The notes: generated by a model from the sequence alone, not told the origin. 64,000 nt of DNA from Caldifarciminota bacterium (GCA_030606335.1 JAUWGP010000012.1:1-64000), one strand, 5' to 3'; positions 17,201 to 25,165 are shown, counted from the first letter of the stretch. Numbers and translations are program-made.

Positions 17201-17718
17201 CTAAAATACACGTCGTCAATATAAAAAACTGCATCTCCATCCCATGGTGATGTATCATAAAACCTGAAAGAGGGTTTAGCCCAGGTTGCACCTGTTGGTG
17301 CGGTCCATTCATAGGATAGCTGCTGCCAATTGGAATTGTCACTACTGTAAATATTTGGCCATGATATCCCTATATTGGATTGTATATATATCCTTACTCT
17401 ACCTGCAATATCGTTATCATACACCCAGGCAGTAAAGGAATACTCCTGGTCCGCGGTTACTGATATCTGAGAGGTATGCCAGAAATCTGTTTCTGCTTGT
17501 GTTTGTGTGGTGCAGACAACCTGTGCGCTGTAACTGCCTCCATGTATGGTATCTGTTTCCTGACTCAGGATTATTTTATTGTCGCTGCTCCAGTCATCAG
17601 GATTCCCTGCTGTCCAGTTTTCAAAACCTGGATTGTTTGCCAGATTGGCGGACAGGAGTATAGAGGGTGATGCAAACAATAAAGTGCAAACAATAATATA
17701 AGCATATTTTCTTATCAT
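14251..17718 (-). CDS. Large secreted protein with lamin-tail domain and C-terminal sorting domain
   Basis: The start is the ATG at 17718 (MIRKYAYIIV), six bases after GGAGG; an ATG four codons upstream overlaps that ribosome-binding site. After a signal peptide the 1155-residue product has a jelly-roll domain like that of the neighbouring surface protein (NPGFENWTAGNPDDW). A lamin-tail-type domain follows (about 185-340: IVINEIMYNPS, FEWIELWN, GWTITD). A long beta-helix-like region (about 370-860) has repeated GNW, FNI and NGT turns. A fibronectin-like segment precedes the sorting domain (LKIYDIGGRLIKT ... LPGGLYFIRF), which is preceded by TNYPNPF. Such proteins are exported across both membranes; adhesion or polymer binding is inferred. 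Confidence 0.82.
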   Translation of the reverse strand: MIRKYAYIIVCTLLFASPSILLSANLANNPGFENWTAGNPDDWSSDNKIILSQETDTIHGGSYSAQVVCTTQTQAETDFWHTSQISVTADQEYSFTAWVYDNDIAGRVRIYIQSNIGISWPNIYSSDNSNWQQLSYEWTAPTGATWAKPSFRFYDTSPWDGDAVFYIDDVYFSSYPSTDSGNIVINEIMYNPSLTQGSDANFEWIELWNIDSDTMDVSGWTITDVEDTFDIPGGAIIPPWHFIIIPSNPNSIINESEYSDNLGTGNDYVTTASGLQLSNSGDEVVVRNGDNKFIDSLSYGTTSPWPTEANGNDPSLELINPELDNTQGANWLAATENYGTPGDTNSTFRWISTTGNSGTYWDQTSTWTPEGVPTKDFGAQINSSKTVTIRDAGGDAYCKDLFINGTLTYSGGSDDTLFIYGNWENDGTFNRGSSTVAFMGSGNKEINKNTGAGARERFHNLVIGLSSINDTIMANSSDSIWANNFNINQGTFKQEQQDFTVDSDFTLVGGRYVMLGNNGEIDVAGSVSISSHYIFLKPQARLECAGNLSISGDNIFTSDSGQVRMNGNIDYNTISVSGNGNYFNFLKIEATAAADSMDSVTALTDITADSFNITTGVYSPGGHKTSVTDAVLFVGTNGGLRMNNAADTLDLDEGIILNKGPSHQAITEITNGTILCGGDLHDTTDAGFQPSGGIVIFDGTINSNVYMGDSSYFNNITINKSQNSDSVKLNSNITIKENFIVENGTFYHNNKCVTFNKGGLATVAVIGSPEFYDLIVDGTILDVDSTDITSFISVANLDTCYNWGSIQKIQKKKVSTKSATFNDGFGRDALVFTPTSGSIDTVRIHTRCGSMIPQNAFGSGCAPGITSVSRFTNIVPDNTGTATIRIYYYEGERGSTPADEMPMNRWNTPISHWQLLPEENTTNGVGFGENPHWVEVTNISEFSPFTLGGVGALSVELVYFKALPGPGYITLQWVTASETQNSKWVVYRTEEEEENYTKITELTGQGTIPHETEYRYDDTLVLAQEIYYYKLTSIDEYGDTAWFGPICAIAEFQHLKPGLETNYPNPFIGETSIRYTVPGLISGGNSDKCVNISLKIYDIGGRLIKTILEREEKPGIYTTSWDGTDSNNKSLPGGLYFIRFETGDFVDTRKMVIVR

Positions 17719-17756
17719 AATGTCCTCCATTTGTAAGGTAAGGAAACCTATATATG

Positions 17757-17785
17757 ATTATAGCATAAAAATTGGGATTTTGCAA
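17757..17785 (-). promoter_or_regulatory. Promoter of the large surface-protein gene
   Basis: On the minus strand TTGCAA (17780-17785), 17 bp, TATAAT (17757-17762). The start codon is about 40 bp downstream, with a ribosome-binding site. Confidence 0.7.
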
Positions 17786-17810
17786 GAAAATTTTTAAAAA
17801 AAGAACTAAA

Positions 17811-17911
17811 AACAGAGACTTATTTAACAGGGACTTGTAAGAGACTCTTAAGAGACTATATCCTTATTTAAAAAGACTTATTTAACAGGGAATTTAAAGA
17901 GACTATATTTA
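17811..17911 (+). repeat. R1-type repeat, two units
   Basis: AACAGGGACTTGTAAGAGAC and the following CTCTTAAGAG and TATATCCTTATTTAAAAA segments match the array at 8538-10313. Again the units lie upstream of a minus-strand gene. Confidence 0.75.
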
Positions 17912-17956
17912 GCAAGAATTAAAATAGACAATGACAGATTAATTTTAACTTTTTCC

Positions 17957-17985
17957 TTGACAGTGGAACGAATTTGTGATATAAT
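17957..17985 (+). promoter_or_regulatory. Promoter of pyrG
   Basis: TTGACA (17957-17962), 17 bp, TATAAT (17980-17985). The leader to the start codon is about 180 bases and contains a palindromic element. Confidence 0.8.
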
Positions 17986-18030
17986 TTGAATAAGTATAAT
18001 TGATATTGACTATTGACTATTTACTATTGA

Positions 18031-18072
18031 CCCTGATGAAATAGCTTACGAGTTCGCATTTCACAGGGTAAA
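18031..18072 (+). mobile_element. Palindrome in the pyrG leader
   Basis: CCCTGATGAAATAGCTTACG ... CGCATTTCACAGGGTAAA. Arms TGAAAT and ATTTCA pair. Removing it would restore the words TATTGA CTAATGAC. Near-identical copies lie at 6797, 45441 and, inverted, 20126. Confidence 0.8.
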
Positions 18073-18172
18073 CTAATGACTAATAATGAATGTCTAATTA
18101 CTAATGAAGGATTAAGATTGATAAAGAAGTAGCGAGTAGTGAGTAGGGAGAAAAAGAAAAAGGATAAAAATT

Positions 18173-19855
18173 ATGGAAAAGTATGTAGTTATAATTGGAG
18201 GGGTTATATCGGGTGTTGGCAAGGGAGTTGCGGCTGCTTCTATAGGTAAGATACTCCAGGAATATGGTTATTCAGTAACTGCAATAAAAATAGATCCTTA
18301 TATAAATTATGATGCAGGAACCCTCCGTCCTACTGAACACGGTGAGGTTTGGGTAACTTATGATGGTGGTGAGATAGACCAGGACCTTGGGAATTATGAG
18401 AGATTCCTGGGGATTTCTATTTCAAAACAAAATAATATTACAACAGGACAGATATATAGTGCTATAATCGAGGGTGAGAGAGGAGGTAAATATCTTGGTG
18501 AGACTGTCCAGTTTATACCACATATACCAGATGAGATTAAAAGAAGGATAAAAAAAGCAGGTAAGGGATACGATATATCAATTATTGAGATAGGTGGGAC
18601 AGTTGGGGACTATGAAAATATACCTTTTTTATTCGCTGTGAAAGGCATAGAAAGGGAATTGGGTAAAGAAAATGTATGTTACGTTTTAATAACCTTTTTG
18701 CCAGTGCCAGACCATATTGGAGAAATGAAGACAAAACCAACTCAACAGGCAGTAAAGCTACTTCAAGAGAATGGTATTAATCCAGATATAATACTTTGTA
18801 GGGGTCATAAATCCCTTGATATGGTTAGAAAAAAGAAAATAGAGATATATGCAAATATAAAAAGTGATTACGTAATATCTGCACCTGACATCGAGATTTT
18901 ATATGAAGTTCCTCTCAATTTCGAGAAAGAACATCTTGGCTTAAAACTTCTTGACAAACTCGATCTCTCTTTACGGAAGAAACCTGACTGGTACAGATGG
19001 AAGAATCTCCTATCAAGAATCAGAAATCCTAAGAAGCGTGTAAGTGTTGGAATTGTAGGGAAGTATCTAAAGATTGGGGACTACAGTCTCAAAGACTCCT
19101 ATATTTCAATAAATGAGGCACTTATTCATGCTGGCGCAAAACTAAATACAGGTATAGATGTTGAGTGGCTTAACTCTGAAACTATAACTTCTAAAGACCT
19201 ATCCAAACTCGATGGTATATTGGTGCCAGGAGGATTTGGTGAGGGGGGGACAGAAGGTAAAATAAGAGCAATTAAATATGCAAGAGAGCATAATAAACCA
19301 TTTTTAGGTCTTTGTTTGGGGATGCAATTGGGAGTTATAGAATTTGCCAGAAATGTGCTGGATATGGATGCTGATTCAACAGAATTTAACCCTGATACAA
19401 AATGCCCGGTCGTTGATATACTTCCCTACCAGAGAAAATTATTAAAGGAAGATAGATATGGTGGAACCATGAGACTCGGAGCATATGCTGCTTTTATAAG
19501 AAAGGGAACTTTAGTTCAGCGTCTTTACAAAAGAGAAAAGAGGTTCGCAAAGGATATGTCAATTAGGATTGATCCTTTTCGAATTGGAAAGGTTATACCG
19601 GATGCAAAATATGTTCTGGAGAAACACAGACATAGATATGAGATTTCGCCTGATTTTATTCCAATATTAGAAAAAGCTGGAATGGTGTTCTCAGGTTTAC
19701 ATCAACCTCTAAATGGTCCAACTTTGATGGAGTTTGTAGAACTTCCAGAACATAAATATTTTGTAGCTACTCAGGCTCACCCCGAATTTAATTCAGATTT
19801 AACCGCACCAGCACCTCTCTTTATTGGTTTTATAGAGGCAATGGTCAATAAGTGA
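18173..19855 (+). CDS. pyrG: CTP synthase
   Basis: The 560-residue enzyme makes CTP from UTP, ATP and glutamine. The synthetase domain starts with YVVIIGGVISGVGKGVAAAS (P-loop at about 12-20) and contains KIDPYINYDAGTL and GEVWVTYDGGE, followed by the GGTVGD motif. The glutaminase domain (about 285-560) has the catalytic Cys in GLCLGMQLG and the catalytic His-Glu in THE type form AHPEF. It is slightly longer than usual because of an extra basic stretch after the RLGAY segment (about 435-480). The ATG follows AAAAAGGA. It has its own promoter and stands alone. Confidence 0.97.
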   Translation: MEKYVVIIGGVISGVGKGVAAASIGKILQEYGYSVTAIKIDPYINYDAGTLRPTEHGEVWVTYDGGEIDQDLGNYERFLGISISKQNNITTGQIYSAIIEGERGGKYLGETVQFIPHIPDEIKRRIKKAGKGYDISIIEIGGTVGDYENIPFLFAVKGIERELGKENVCYVLITFLPVPDHIGEMKTKPTQQAVKLLQENGINPDIILCRGHKSLDMVRKKKIEIYANIKSDYVISAPDIEILYEVPLNFEKEHLGLKLLDKLDLSLRKKPDWYRWKNLLSRIRNPKKRVSVGIVGKYLKIGDYSLKDSYISINEALIHAGAKLNTGIDVEWLNSETITSKDLSKLDGILVPGGFGEGGTEGKIRAIKYAREHNKPFLGLCLGMQLGVIEFARNVLDMDADSTEFNPDTKCPVVDILPYQRKLLKEDRYGGTMRLGAYAAFIRKGTLVQRLYKREKRFAKDMSIRIDPFRIGKVIPDAKYVLEKHRHRYEISPDFIPILEKAGMVFSGLHQPLNGPTLMEFVELPEHKYFVATQAHPEFNSDLTAPAPLFIGFIEAMVNK

Positions 19856-20755
19856 GACCACCCCATAAAGTCGCTCCGCTCCAACAGGGCAAGCAGACAT
19901 CAGACCACAGACCACCCCATAAAGTCGCTTCACTCCAACGGGGCAAGCAGACCACCCCATACTATTCGCCAAATGCCCTATGGTCTATTGTTATTGGTTA
20001 TTGGTTAATTGTTATTTGTCACCAAGCCACTAAGACAAAAAGTATTTAAAAAATTATATATATTTAAAAAATCAGTTATTGAGTATACCCGGTTTACTCA
20101 ATTCATTGAGTTATTCGTTAATCGTTTACCCTGTGAAATGTGAACTTGTGAACTATTTCATCGGGGTCAATCTTCATTCGTTCTGATTGAATAATAAACA
20201 TTCCATAGGATAAATCATTGAGTAATTGTGTTGTAGAGACGACACGGTTTATTGAGTCCCAGTGAAATATGCTTTGCATTTCACCATGAACACTATCGTT
20301 ACATGGCAAGCGGGATAAATTTATTGGGTTTATTGGGTTCATTATGTTTATTTGGTTTATTTAGAAATTAGAAATTAGAAATTATTCGTTATTCTGTGTT
20401 CTGTTGTCTCTAATTAGTAATTTGTCATTAGAAATTAGTCATTCTCCCCTCTTCTCCCTTTCCCCTTGGTCTGTAGTCTGTGGTCTGCTTGCCCTGTTGC
20501 TCCAAAGGAGCTATACGGGGTAGTCTGCGGTCTTTTTCTTCTATCATTTTGCATTGCTAATTGCTAATTTTGCATTGTTAATTGACTTCTCTACCCCTAC
20601 CCTCCTTTTATCTTCCCCCTAAAAAATTATTTTAGTGTTATTTTTTTCAGTTTTTTAACGTAAAAGTTGGCTAGTAAACAAATAAGGTGGAAATTAGCCA
20701 TTAAGACCATTTTGAAAAAATTCTATAAATGGGTAAATTTTCTTTATTTTTTTCC
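19856..20755. other. Repeat-filled spacer between pyrG and mraZ
   Basis: It holds two CCCCATAAAGT...CCAACGGGGCAAGC palindromes (19861-19893, 19916-19946) in AGACCAC words. Also present are TTGGTTATTGG words, inverted palindromes at 20126-20167 and 20488-20520, a nested palindrome at 20258-20320, GGTTTATTGGGTTTATT words and inverted GTCTGTGGTCT words. From about 20620 the sequence is plain AT-rich. No gene is seen. Confidence 0.65.
20258..20320 (+). mobile_element. Palindrome within palindrome (second filled site of the same outer type)
   Basis: The outer element CCCAGTGAAATATGCTT ... GCATTTCA | CGGGATAAAT is split by CCATGAACAC...GTTACATGGCAAG (20284-20310). The insertion is at the base of the right arm, a different position from that in the copy at 4551. 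Confidence 0.83.
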
Positions 20756-20784
20756 TTGACAAATTGGGTTTTTTGGTGTAAATT
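20756..20784 (+). promoter_or_regulatory. Promoter of the mraZ cluster
   Basis: TTGACA (20756-20761), 17 bp, TAAATT (20779-20784). The -10 box is less perfect than at other promoters here, which fits a regulated promoter. Confidence 0.6.
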
Positions 20785-20790
20785 ATATAT

Positions 20791-20820
20791 GAGTGGTGAA
20801 AAGTGGTGAAAAGTGGTGAT
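20791..20820 (+). promoter_or_regulatory. Triple 10-bp direct repeat, likely MraZ operator
   Basis: AGTGGTGAA(A) occurs three times with starts exactly 10 bp apart, between the promoter and the mraZ start codon. MraZ is known to bind arrays of short direct repeats with 10-bp spacing upstream of its own gene (AAAGTG-type boxes in mollicutes, TGGG-type in E. coli). Autorepression of the whole cluster is inferred. Confidence 0.75.
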
Positions 20821-20821
20821 T

Positions 20822-21250
20822 ATGTTTAATGGTTTTGAGATACATAATATAGAAGAAAAAGGAAGGCTTGCTATACCTGCAAAGTTCCGCAAGACTATTG
20901 AGGATAGTATGGTGGTTACAACAAGGGGTTATGACGGGTGTCTTACAGTATATACATTAAATGAATGGCGTTCTTTTGAGGAAAGATTAAGCAGATTATC
21001 GATGGCTGATTCAAGAGCAAGAAGAATCAAAAGGTGGTTTTCAAGTAATGCAGAGGTCTTAAAAATGGATAGACAGGGTAGAATAAATTTACCGCAACAT
21101 CTTATTGAATTTGCGGGAATTAAGAAAGAGGTGGTCATAACCGGTGTTCTTGACCATCTTGAGGTTTGGAGCGTAGAGAACTATGAGAAACAGAATCTTA
21201 GTGGCGATCCCTCAGAAATTGAGGGATTAGATGGATTGGAGGTATTATGA
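20822..21250 (+). CDS. mraZ: Transcriptional regulator MraZ
   Basis: The 142-residue protein has two SpoVT/AbrB-like DNA-binding modules. The first carries EEKGRLAIPAKFR and the second DRQGRINLPQHL, the two conserved family blocks. The ATG at 20822 gives the usual MF-start of the family; the in-frame GTG codons at 20813 and 20816 lie inside the operator repeats and are less likely. It stands first in the division and cell-wall cluster, its usual place, and its stop overlaps the next start (ATGA). It likely represses the cluster through the repeats at 20791-20820. Confidence 0.94.
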   Translation: MFNGFEIHNIEEKGRLAIPAKFRKTIEDSMVVTTRGYDGCLTVYTLNEWRSFEERLSRLSMADSRARRIKRWFSSNAEVLKMDRQGRINLPQHLIEFAGIKKEVVITGVLDHLEVWSVENYEKQNLSGDPSEIEGLDGLEVL

Positions 21251-21576
21251 AAAAAGTAGAGGTAACAGATAGAGTGGTCAAGATTTTGATATCGGGTATG
21301 CTTACAGAGAAATGTTTCTATGGTGTAGAAGACCTAATTGAGGGGCTTATCACCATGGGAAAGAAATATTTCGTACTCGATATGCGTAAAACCACTCACA
21401 TACACTATAAAATTGGTGAGTTGATAGACAGGCTGAAGGATACATTATATCTTTATGAGGCCGAACTACGTGTTGTATGTGACGACCCCTATCTTCTTGA
21501 AATAATGAAGTTTGCAACAGGGGAAGCCTATCCTTCAGTTTACACAAGTGTTAGAGAGGCAAGTAGAACCTTTTAG
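21247..21576 (+). CDS. Small STAS-like protein in the division cluster
   Basis: The 109-residue product overlaps mraZ by four bases and precedes rsmH by five, so it is translationally tied to both. Its pattern resembles a STAS (anti-sigma antagonist) fold: two N-terminal strands (VEVTDRVVKILISG), then KKYFVLDMRKTTHIHYK where STAS proteins have a strand and the D-x-S-G loop. The helix GELIDRLKDTLYLY and the strand AELRVVCDD follow. The phosphorylatable Ser is absent; His-Ile-His-Tyr stands in its place. I do not recognise it as a standard member of this cluster. Role unknown; fold assignment is tentative. Confidence 0.7.
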   Translation: MKKVEVTDRVVKILISGMLTEKCFYGVEDLIEGLITMGKKYFVLDMRKTTHIHYKIGELIDRLKDTLYLYEAELRVVCDDPYLLEIMKFATGEAYPSVYTSVREASRTF

Positions 21577-21581
21577 GATTG

Positions 21582-22400
21582 ATGCTTCACACACCAGTTT
21601 TAGTCGATAAAGTACTCTGGTATGTAAAGGGTGGGATATGGGTAGATGCTACTATTGGTACAGGAGGGCATACAGAGGCTATACTTACCAGATATAAAGA
21701 AGTATTTATATATGGTGTCGATATAGATGGAGAAACGCTCGATGTTGCTCGGAAGAGGTTGAGAAAATTTAAGGGAAGGTTCAAATTAATCCAGGGGAAC
21801 TTCCGCAATCTAAATAAACTCATACCCGGTTATTTTGATGGAGTGCTCTTTGACATCGGAGTATCTTCTTTCCAGTTGGATGATGCAAAAAGAGGGTTTT
21901 CGTTTAGATTTGATGGTCCCCTTGATATGAGAATGGATAGAAACAGTGGTGTAGCACTATATAGACGATTTAAATATCTTAGAAAGATGGAGATAGAGAA
22001 AATTATCAGGAATTATGGTGAGGAAAGGTATGCGAGAGTGATAGCAGGGAGATTATACGATTTAAAGGATAAGATTCGTACTACAGGTGAATTTCGAAGC
22101 CTTATAGGGAGGAATCCCAAAACACTCTCAAGGGTTTTCCAGGCTTTCAGGATATTCATGAACGAGGAATTAGAAAATCTTAAGGGGGGACTGCAATTTG
22201 CTGTCTCTAAGCTTAAGGAGGGTGGTAGAGTCACTGTTATATCCTATCACTCGCTTGAAGATAGGATTGTTAAGCAATTTTTTAAAGATAATGATAATCT
22301 TAGGATTTTGACGAAGAAACCAATAACACCATCTGATGAAGAGATTAGTTTAAACTCCCGTGCAAGAAGTGCCAAGATGAGAGTTGCGGAGAAAAGGTAA
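21582..22400 (+). CDS. rsmH: 16S rRNA m4C1402 methyltransferase
   Basis: The 272-residue SAM-dependent methyltransferase starts HTPVLVDKVLWYV. It has the SAM loop VDATIGTGGHTEAIL at about 22-36, DGVLFDIGVSSFQLD, the GPLDMRMD motif and the C-terminal block VISYHSLEDRIVKQFF. It methylates N4 of C1402 in 16S rRNA. It is shorter than the usual 300-315 residues. The ATG at 21582 is chosen over the TTG one codon before. The C terminus (ARSAKMRVAEKR) is complete, and repeats begin right after the stop. Confidence 0.95.
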   Translation: MLHTPVLVDKVLWYVKGGIWVDATIGTGGHTEAILTRYKEVFIYGVDIDGETLDVARKRLRKFKGRFKLIQGNFRNLNKLIPGYFDGVLFDIGVSSFQLDDAKRGFSFRFDGPLDMRMDRNSGVALYRRFKYLRKMEIEKIIRNYGEERYARVIAGRLYDLKDKIRTTGEFRSLIGRNPKTLSRVFQAFRIFMNEELENLKGGLQFAVSKLKEGGRVTVISYHSLEDRIVKQFFKDNDNLRILTKKPITPSDEEISLNSRARSAKMRVAEKR

Positions 22401-22549
22401 GAGTGTAGAGCGTAAGGCGTAGAGCGAAGGGCGTAAGGCGTAGAGCGATAAACTGAGAATGGGAGAAAGGCAGAGGATAAGACAATAGACTACAGACAGC
22501 AGACCAAGGACAGTAAGGCGTAGGGAGTAGAGCGTAGGGAGTAAGGCGT

Positions 22550-22586
22550 CCCAGTGAAATATGCTTCGCATTTCACGGGATAAATA
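22550..22586 (+). mobile_element. Empty reference copy of the CCCAGTGAAAT palindrome
   Basis: CCCAGTGAAATATGCTT joins CGCATTTCACGGGATAAAT directly. Arms GTGAAAT and ATTTCAC pair. It lies in GCGTAGG words and shows the uninterrupted form of the copies at 4551 and 20258. Confidence 0.85.
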
Positions 22587-22641
22587 AGGCGTAGGGAGTG
22601 AAACGGAGAAGAGGGGAGAAACGGAGAAGAGGGGAGAATGA

Positions 22642-22770
22642 CCCTGATGAAATAGATATTCATTTCACCATAATGTAATAAAGTGAAACATTACACATGG
22701 CAAGCAGGGCAGGCTACATTTCACCATAATGTAATAAAGTGAAACATTACACATGGCAAACAGGGTAAAC
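22642..22770 (+). mobile_element. Rearranged nested palindrome with two identical inner elements
   Basis: CCCTGATGAAATAG ... CATTTCA is followed by a CCATAATGTAAT...ACATGGCAAG element (22668-22704) and CAGGGCAGG. Then comes CTACATTTCA with a second copy (22724-22760) and CAGGGTAAA. One left arm serves two right arms, suggesting recombination between copies. Confidence 0.78.
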
Positions 22771-22933
22771 TAATTTCTAATGACAAATTACTAGTTAGAG
22801 ACAACAGAACACAGGATAACGAATAATTTCTAATTTTTAATTTCTAAATAAATAAGATAGACACTAAGACTCTATGACTCTAAGACCCTAAGACTTTATT
22901 ACTTAATTAGTTAATAACAAATACTTTAATATT

Positions 22934-23236
22934 ATGCGTGCTCCTATGTACATATTAATAATTGCAGGGATATTTATACTTTCCTTTTTATATCTCTATT
23001 TACACTCAGTAACAATACAGCTCACACTTAGACTTGACGAGAAGCAAAAGGAACTCTCAAGCATCGATGATGAAGTAGAAGAATTGAGAGTTGGCATTGC
23101 GCGTCTTCTTTCTTACCCAAGAATTGAGGAAGTTGCCTTACAAATAGGCTTCAGGTATCCTTCAGCTAAAGAAATAATAGTTATCTATGATATAGATTCA
23201 ACAGTTGTTGATAGCCAAAGCTTCGATAGCTTATGA
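22934..23236 (+). CDS. ftsL: FtsL-like divisome protein
   Basis: The 100-residue protein has a short cytoplasmic start, one membrane helix (about 5-24) and then a coiled coil (about 30-60: LDEKQKELSSIDDEVEELR), ending in a small extracytoplasmic part. This bitopic layout, the length and the place between rsmH and ftsI identify it as the FtsL position, although FtsL proteins are poorly conserved in sequence. In other bacteria FtsL joins FtsB and FtsQ to activate FtsWI. No ribosome-binding site is clear, and the large repeat spacer upstream is unusual for this operon. Confidence 0.75.
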   Translation: MRAPMYILIIAGIFILSFLYLYLHSVTIQLTLRLDEKQKELSSIDDEVEELRVGIARLLSYPRIEEVALQIGFRYPSAKEIIVIYDIDSTVVDSQSFDSL

Positions 23237-23557
23237 TAGGCAATTGATTTCGCAACAGCAATTTTAGTCCGCATCCCATAATAAAACATCGATTCTAACT
23301 TTTTAATTAATAATCTACAAATATCACTCATCCATTCTGCGGGTTGAGGATATTCTGTGTATATAACTATAATGGTGACTTCTTGTTTGAAGCTATTATC
23401 CGATGTAAAAAATATAATTTAATATAAAAGTTGTTATAATTATATTTTCCTTTTACTTGGTCTGCTTGCCCTGTAGCGTAGTGTACAGGGCCTGCCCTGA
23501 GACATTAGAAATTAGAGCAATTAGTCATTTTCACTTTATCCTTTATCCTTATATTTT
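23237..23557. other. Spacer with possible minus-strand gene fragment and an inverted palindrome
   Basis: On the minus strand, about 23410 down to 23230, an open stretch without a proper start reads like protein (for example QEVTIIVIYTEYPQPAEW). It may be the remnant of an old gene or chance. An inverted palindrome lies at 23465-23492 (read on the minus strand, CCCTGTACAC...GCTACAGGGCAAGC), next to CTAATTT words. No complete gene is seen. Confidence 0.35.
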
Positions 23558-25165
23558 ATGCATACTCGTCGCTTATTCTTTACGATCTTCTGCTTATTAG
23601 CTATAGAGGGACTTCTACTTGGCAGGATTGTTTGGCTTCAGACTGCAAAGTGGGGAGAATATAAAAAGATGGTAGATGATCAAGCGACCTGTAATATAAC
23701 ATTTAGACCAAAAAGAGGGAGAATATACGACTGTAATTTTGAGCTTCTTGCCACGAGCATAAAAACAAAATCACTTTATACAATTCCTGCAATACTTGAA
23801 AACCCCAGAGTAACCGCAAGAATCCTGGAAGAAAAAGGCTTTGGTTCATACCAGGGAAATAGAGCCAGGTTCGAAAAATACCCTAAGTTTGTCTGGATTA
23901 AAAGGCATATCAACACAGAAGGTGATGAGAAGATTGAGGGTGTTTATATTTCTGATGATGTTAAAAGGGTATATCCTCTTGAGTTAGCATCATCTGTTAT
24001 AGGTAAAACAGACCCATACGGAGTAGGACTTGCTGGTATTGAATATAAATTTAATAAGATGTTAGAGGGAGAGCCGTGTACTGTAACCATGGGAAAAACA
24101 CCTGCTGGACGATTATACCCCCATCCTTTATATGTACTAAAAGAACCCAAGCGGGGCTATGATATAATACTTACCATAGATGCTACAATTCAGTCCACAA
24201 TAGAGGAAGAGTTGAAAAAAGGGGTAGAAAAATTCAAAGCAAAAGGAGGAATGGCAATTGTGGTTAATCCTAAGACAGGTGAGATTCTTGCTATGACATC
24301 TATAGGTAAGAATGGTAACAGTACTGTTGAAGCACAATTTGAACCTGGCTCTACATTTAAAATAGTTACTCTTGCCAGTGTTCTTGAAGATAGTCTCGCA
24401 TCATTTGATACAATTGTGGAAGATGGTACTGGAAGTTGTGTTGTAGGGAGAAAGGTAATAAAGGATGAAAGAAAGCATGGGCCTTTTACTCTTAGGCAGG
24501 CAGTTGCACGAAGTTCAAATGTTGCATTTGTTAATTTAGCAAATATGGTAGGGAATAAGAAACTATACGAAATGTCAATTATGTTTGGATTTAGTCAAAA
24601 GACTGGTATAGGTCTGCCATGTGAAGTGTTAGGAAATATTTATCCTTCTTCGGAGTGGACACCACTTAGATTGGCAAATGTCGCATTTGGTCAGGGGGTC
24701 TCATGTACATTCCTTCAACTCTCTATGGCGTATGCCAGTATTGCAAATTGGGGTTTGTTGCTCAAACCTTATATTGTGAAAGAGATAATTGATGGCTATG
24801 GAAAGGTATTATATACTACTGAAACAGAGGTAGTCAGAAGGGTTATTGATGAATCAACTTCCAGAGATATGATTGACCTTCTAATGGGTGTTGTAAGTGA
24901 TACTGGAACAGGAGTTCTTGCACAGGTGAGGGGTCTCAATATCGCTGGGAAGACAGGAACAGCACAAAAATTTAAGAATGGGAAATATACAGAGGACTAT
25001 ATTTCAAGTTTTATTGGGTTTTTCCCTGCAAATGATCCATCCTTTCTTGTGGGGATATTGATTGATGAACCAGAGGATATACATTTTGGAAGTCTAGTAG
25101 CTGCTCCACTGTTTAAAAATATTGTCACGAGAATAATCTCCTCAGAGATGATAGCGAGAAACTGA
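23558..25165 (+). CDS. ftsI: Class B penicillin-binding protein, divisome transpeptidase
   Basis: The 535-residue protein has an N-terminal membrane helix (about 6-26), a pedestal domain (RPKRGRIYDCNFELLA) and a transpeptidase domain. The active-site motifs are STFK at 265-268, SSN at 319-321 and KTG at 465-467. It cross-links septal peptidoglycan and works with FtsW. No PASTA repeats are present. The ATG at 23558 opens MHTRRLFF. The last residues (about IARN) are encoded by the beginning of a repeat tract. The position after ftsL and before murE is the standard one. Confidence 0.93.
   Translation: MHTRRLFFTIFCLLAIEGLLLGRIVWLQTAKWGEYKKMVDDQATCNITFRPKRGRIYDCNFELLATSIKTKSLYTIPAILENPRVTARILEEKGFGSYQGNRARFEKYPKFVWIKRHINTEGDEKIEGVYISDDVKRVYPLELASSVIGKTDPYGVGLAGIEYKFNKMLEGEPCTVTMGKTPAGRLYPHPLYVLKEPKRGYDIILTIDATIQSTIEEELKKGVEKFKAKGGMAIVVNPKTGEILAMTSIGKNGNSTVEAQFEPGSTFKIVTLASVLEDSLASFDTIVEDGTGSCVVGRKVIKDERKHGPFTLRQAVARSSNVAFVNLANMVGNKKLYEMSIMFGFSQKTGIGLPCEVLGNIYPSSEWTPLRLANVAFGQGVSCTFLQLSMAYASIANWGLLLKPYIVKEIIDGYGKVLYTTETEVVRRVIDESTSRDMIDLLMGVVSDTGTGVLAQVRGLNIAGKTGTAQKFKNGKYTEDYISSFIGFFPANDPSFLVGILIDEPEDIHFGSLVAAPLFKNIVTRIISSEMIARN

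Larger units (their letters stand above)
22401..22933. other. Repeat-filled spacer inside the division cluster
   Basis: GCGTAGA/GCGTAGG heptamers, GAGAAACG octamers, AGACAGC words, a simple palindrome (22550-22586), a nested palindrome (22642-22770), CTAATTT words and CCCTAAGAC words fill it. No gene is seen. Confidence 0.7.

Noticed and set aside
19852-20049. 65-codon frame after pyrG
   Set aside because: It overlaps the pyrG stop and consists of the CCCCATAAAGT palindromes and AGACCAC words.
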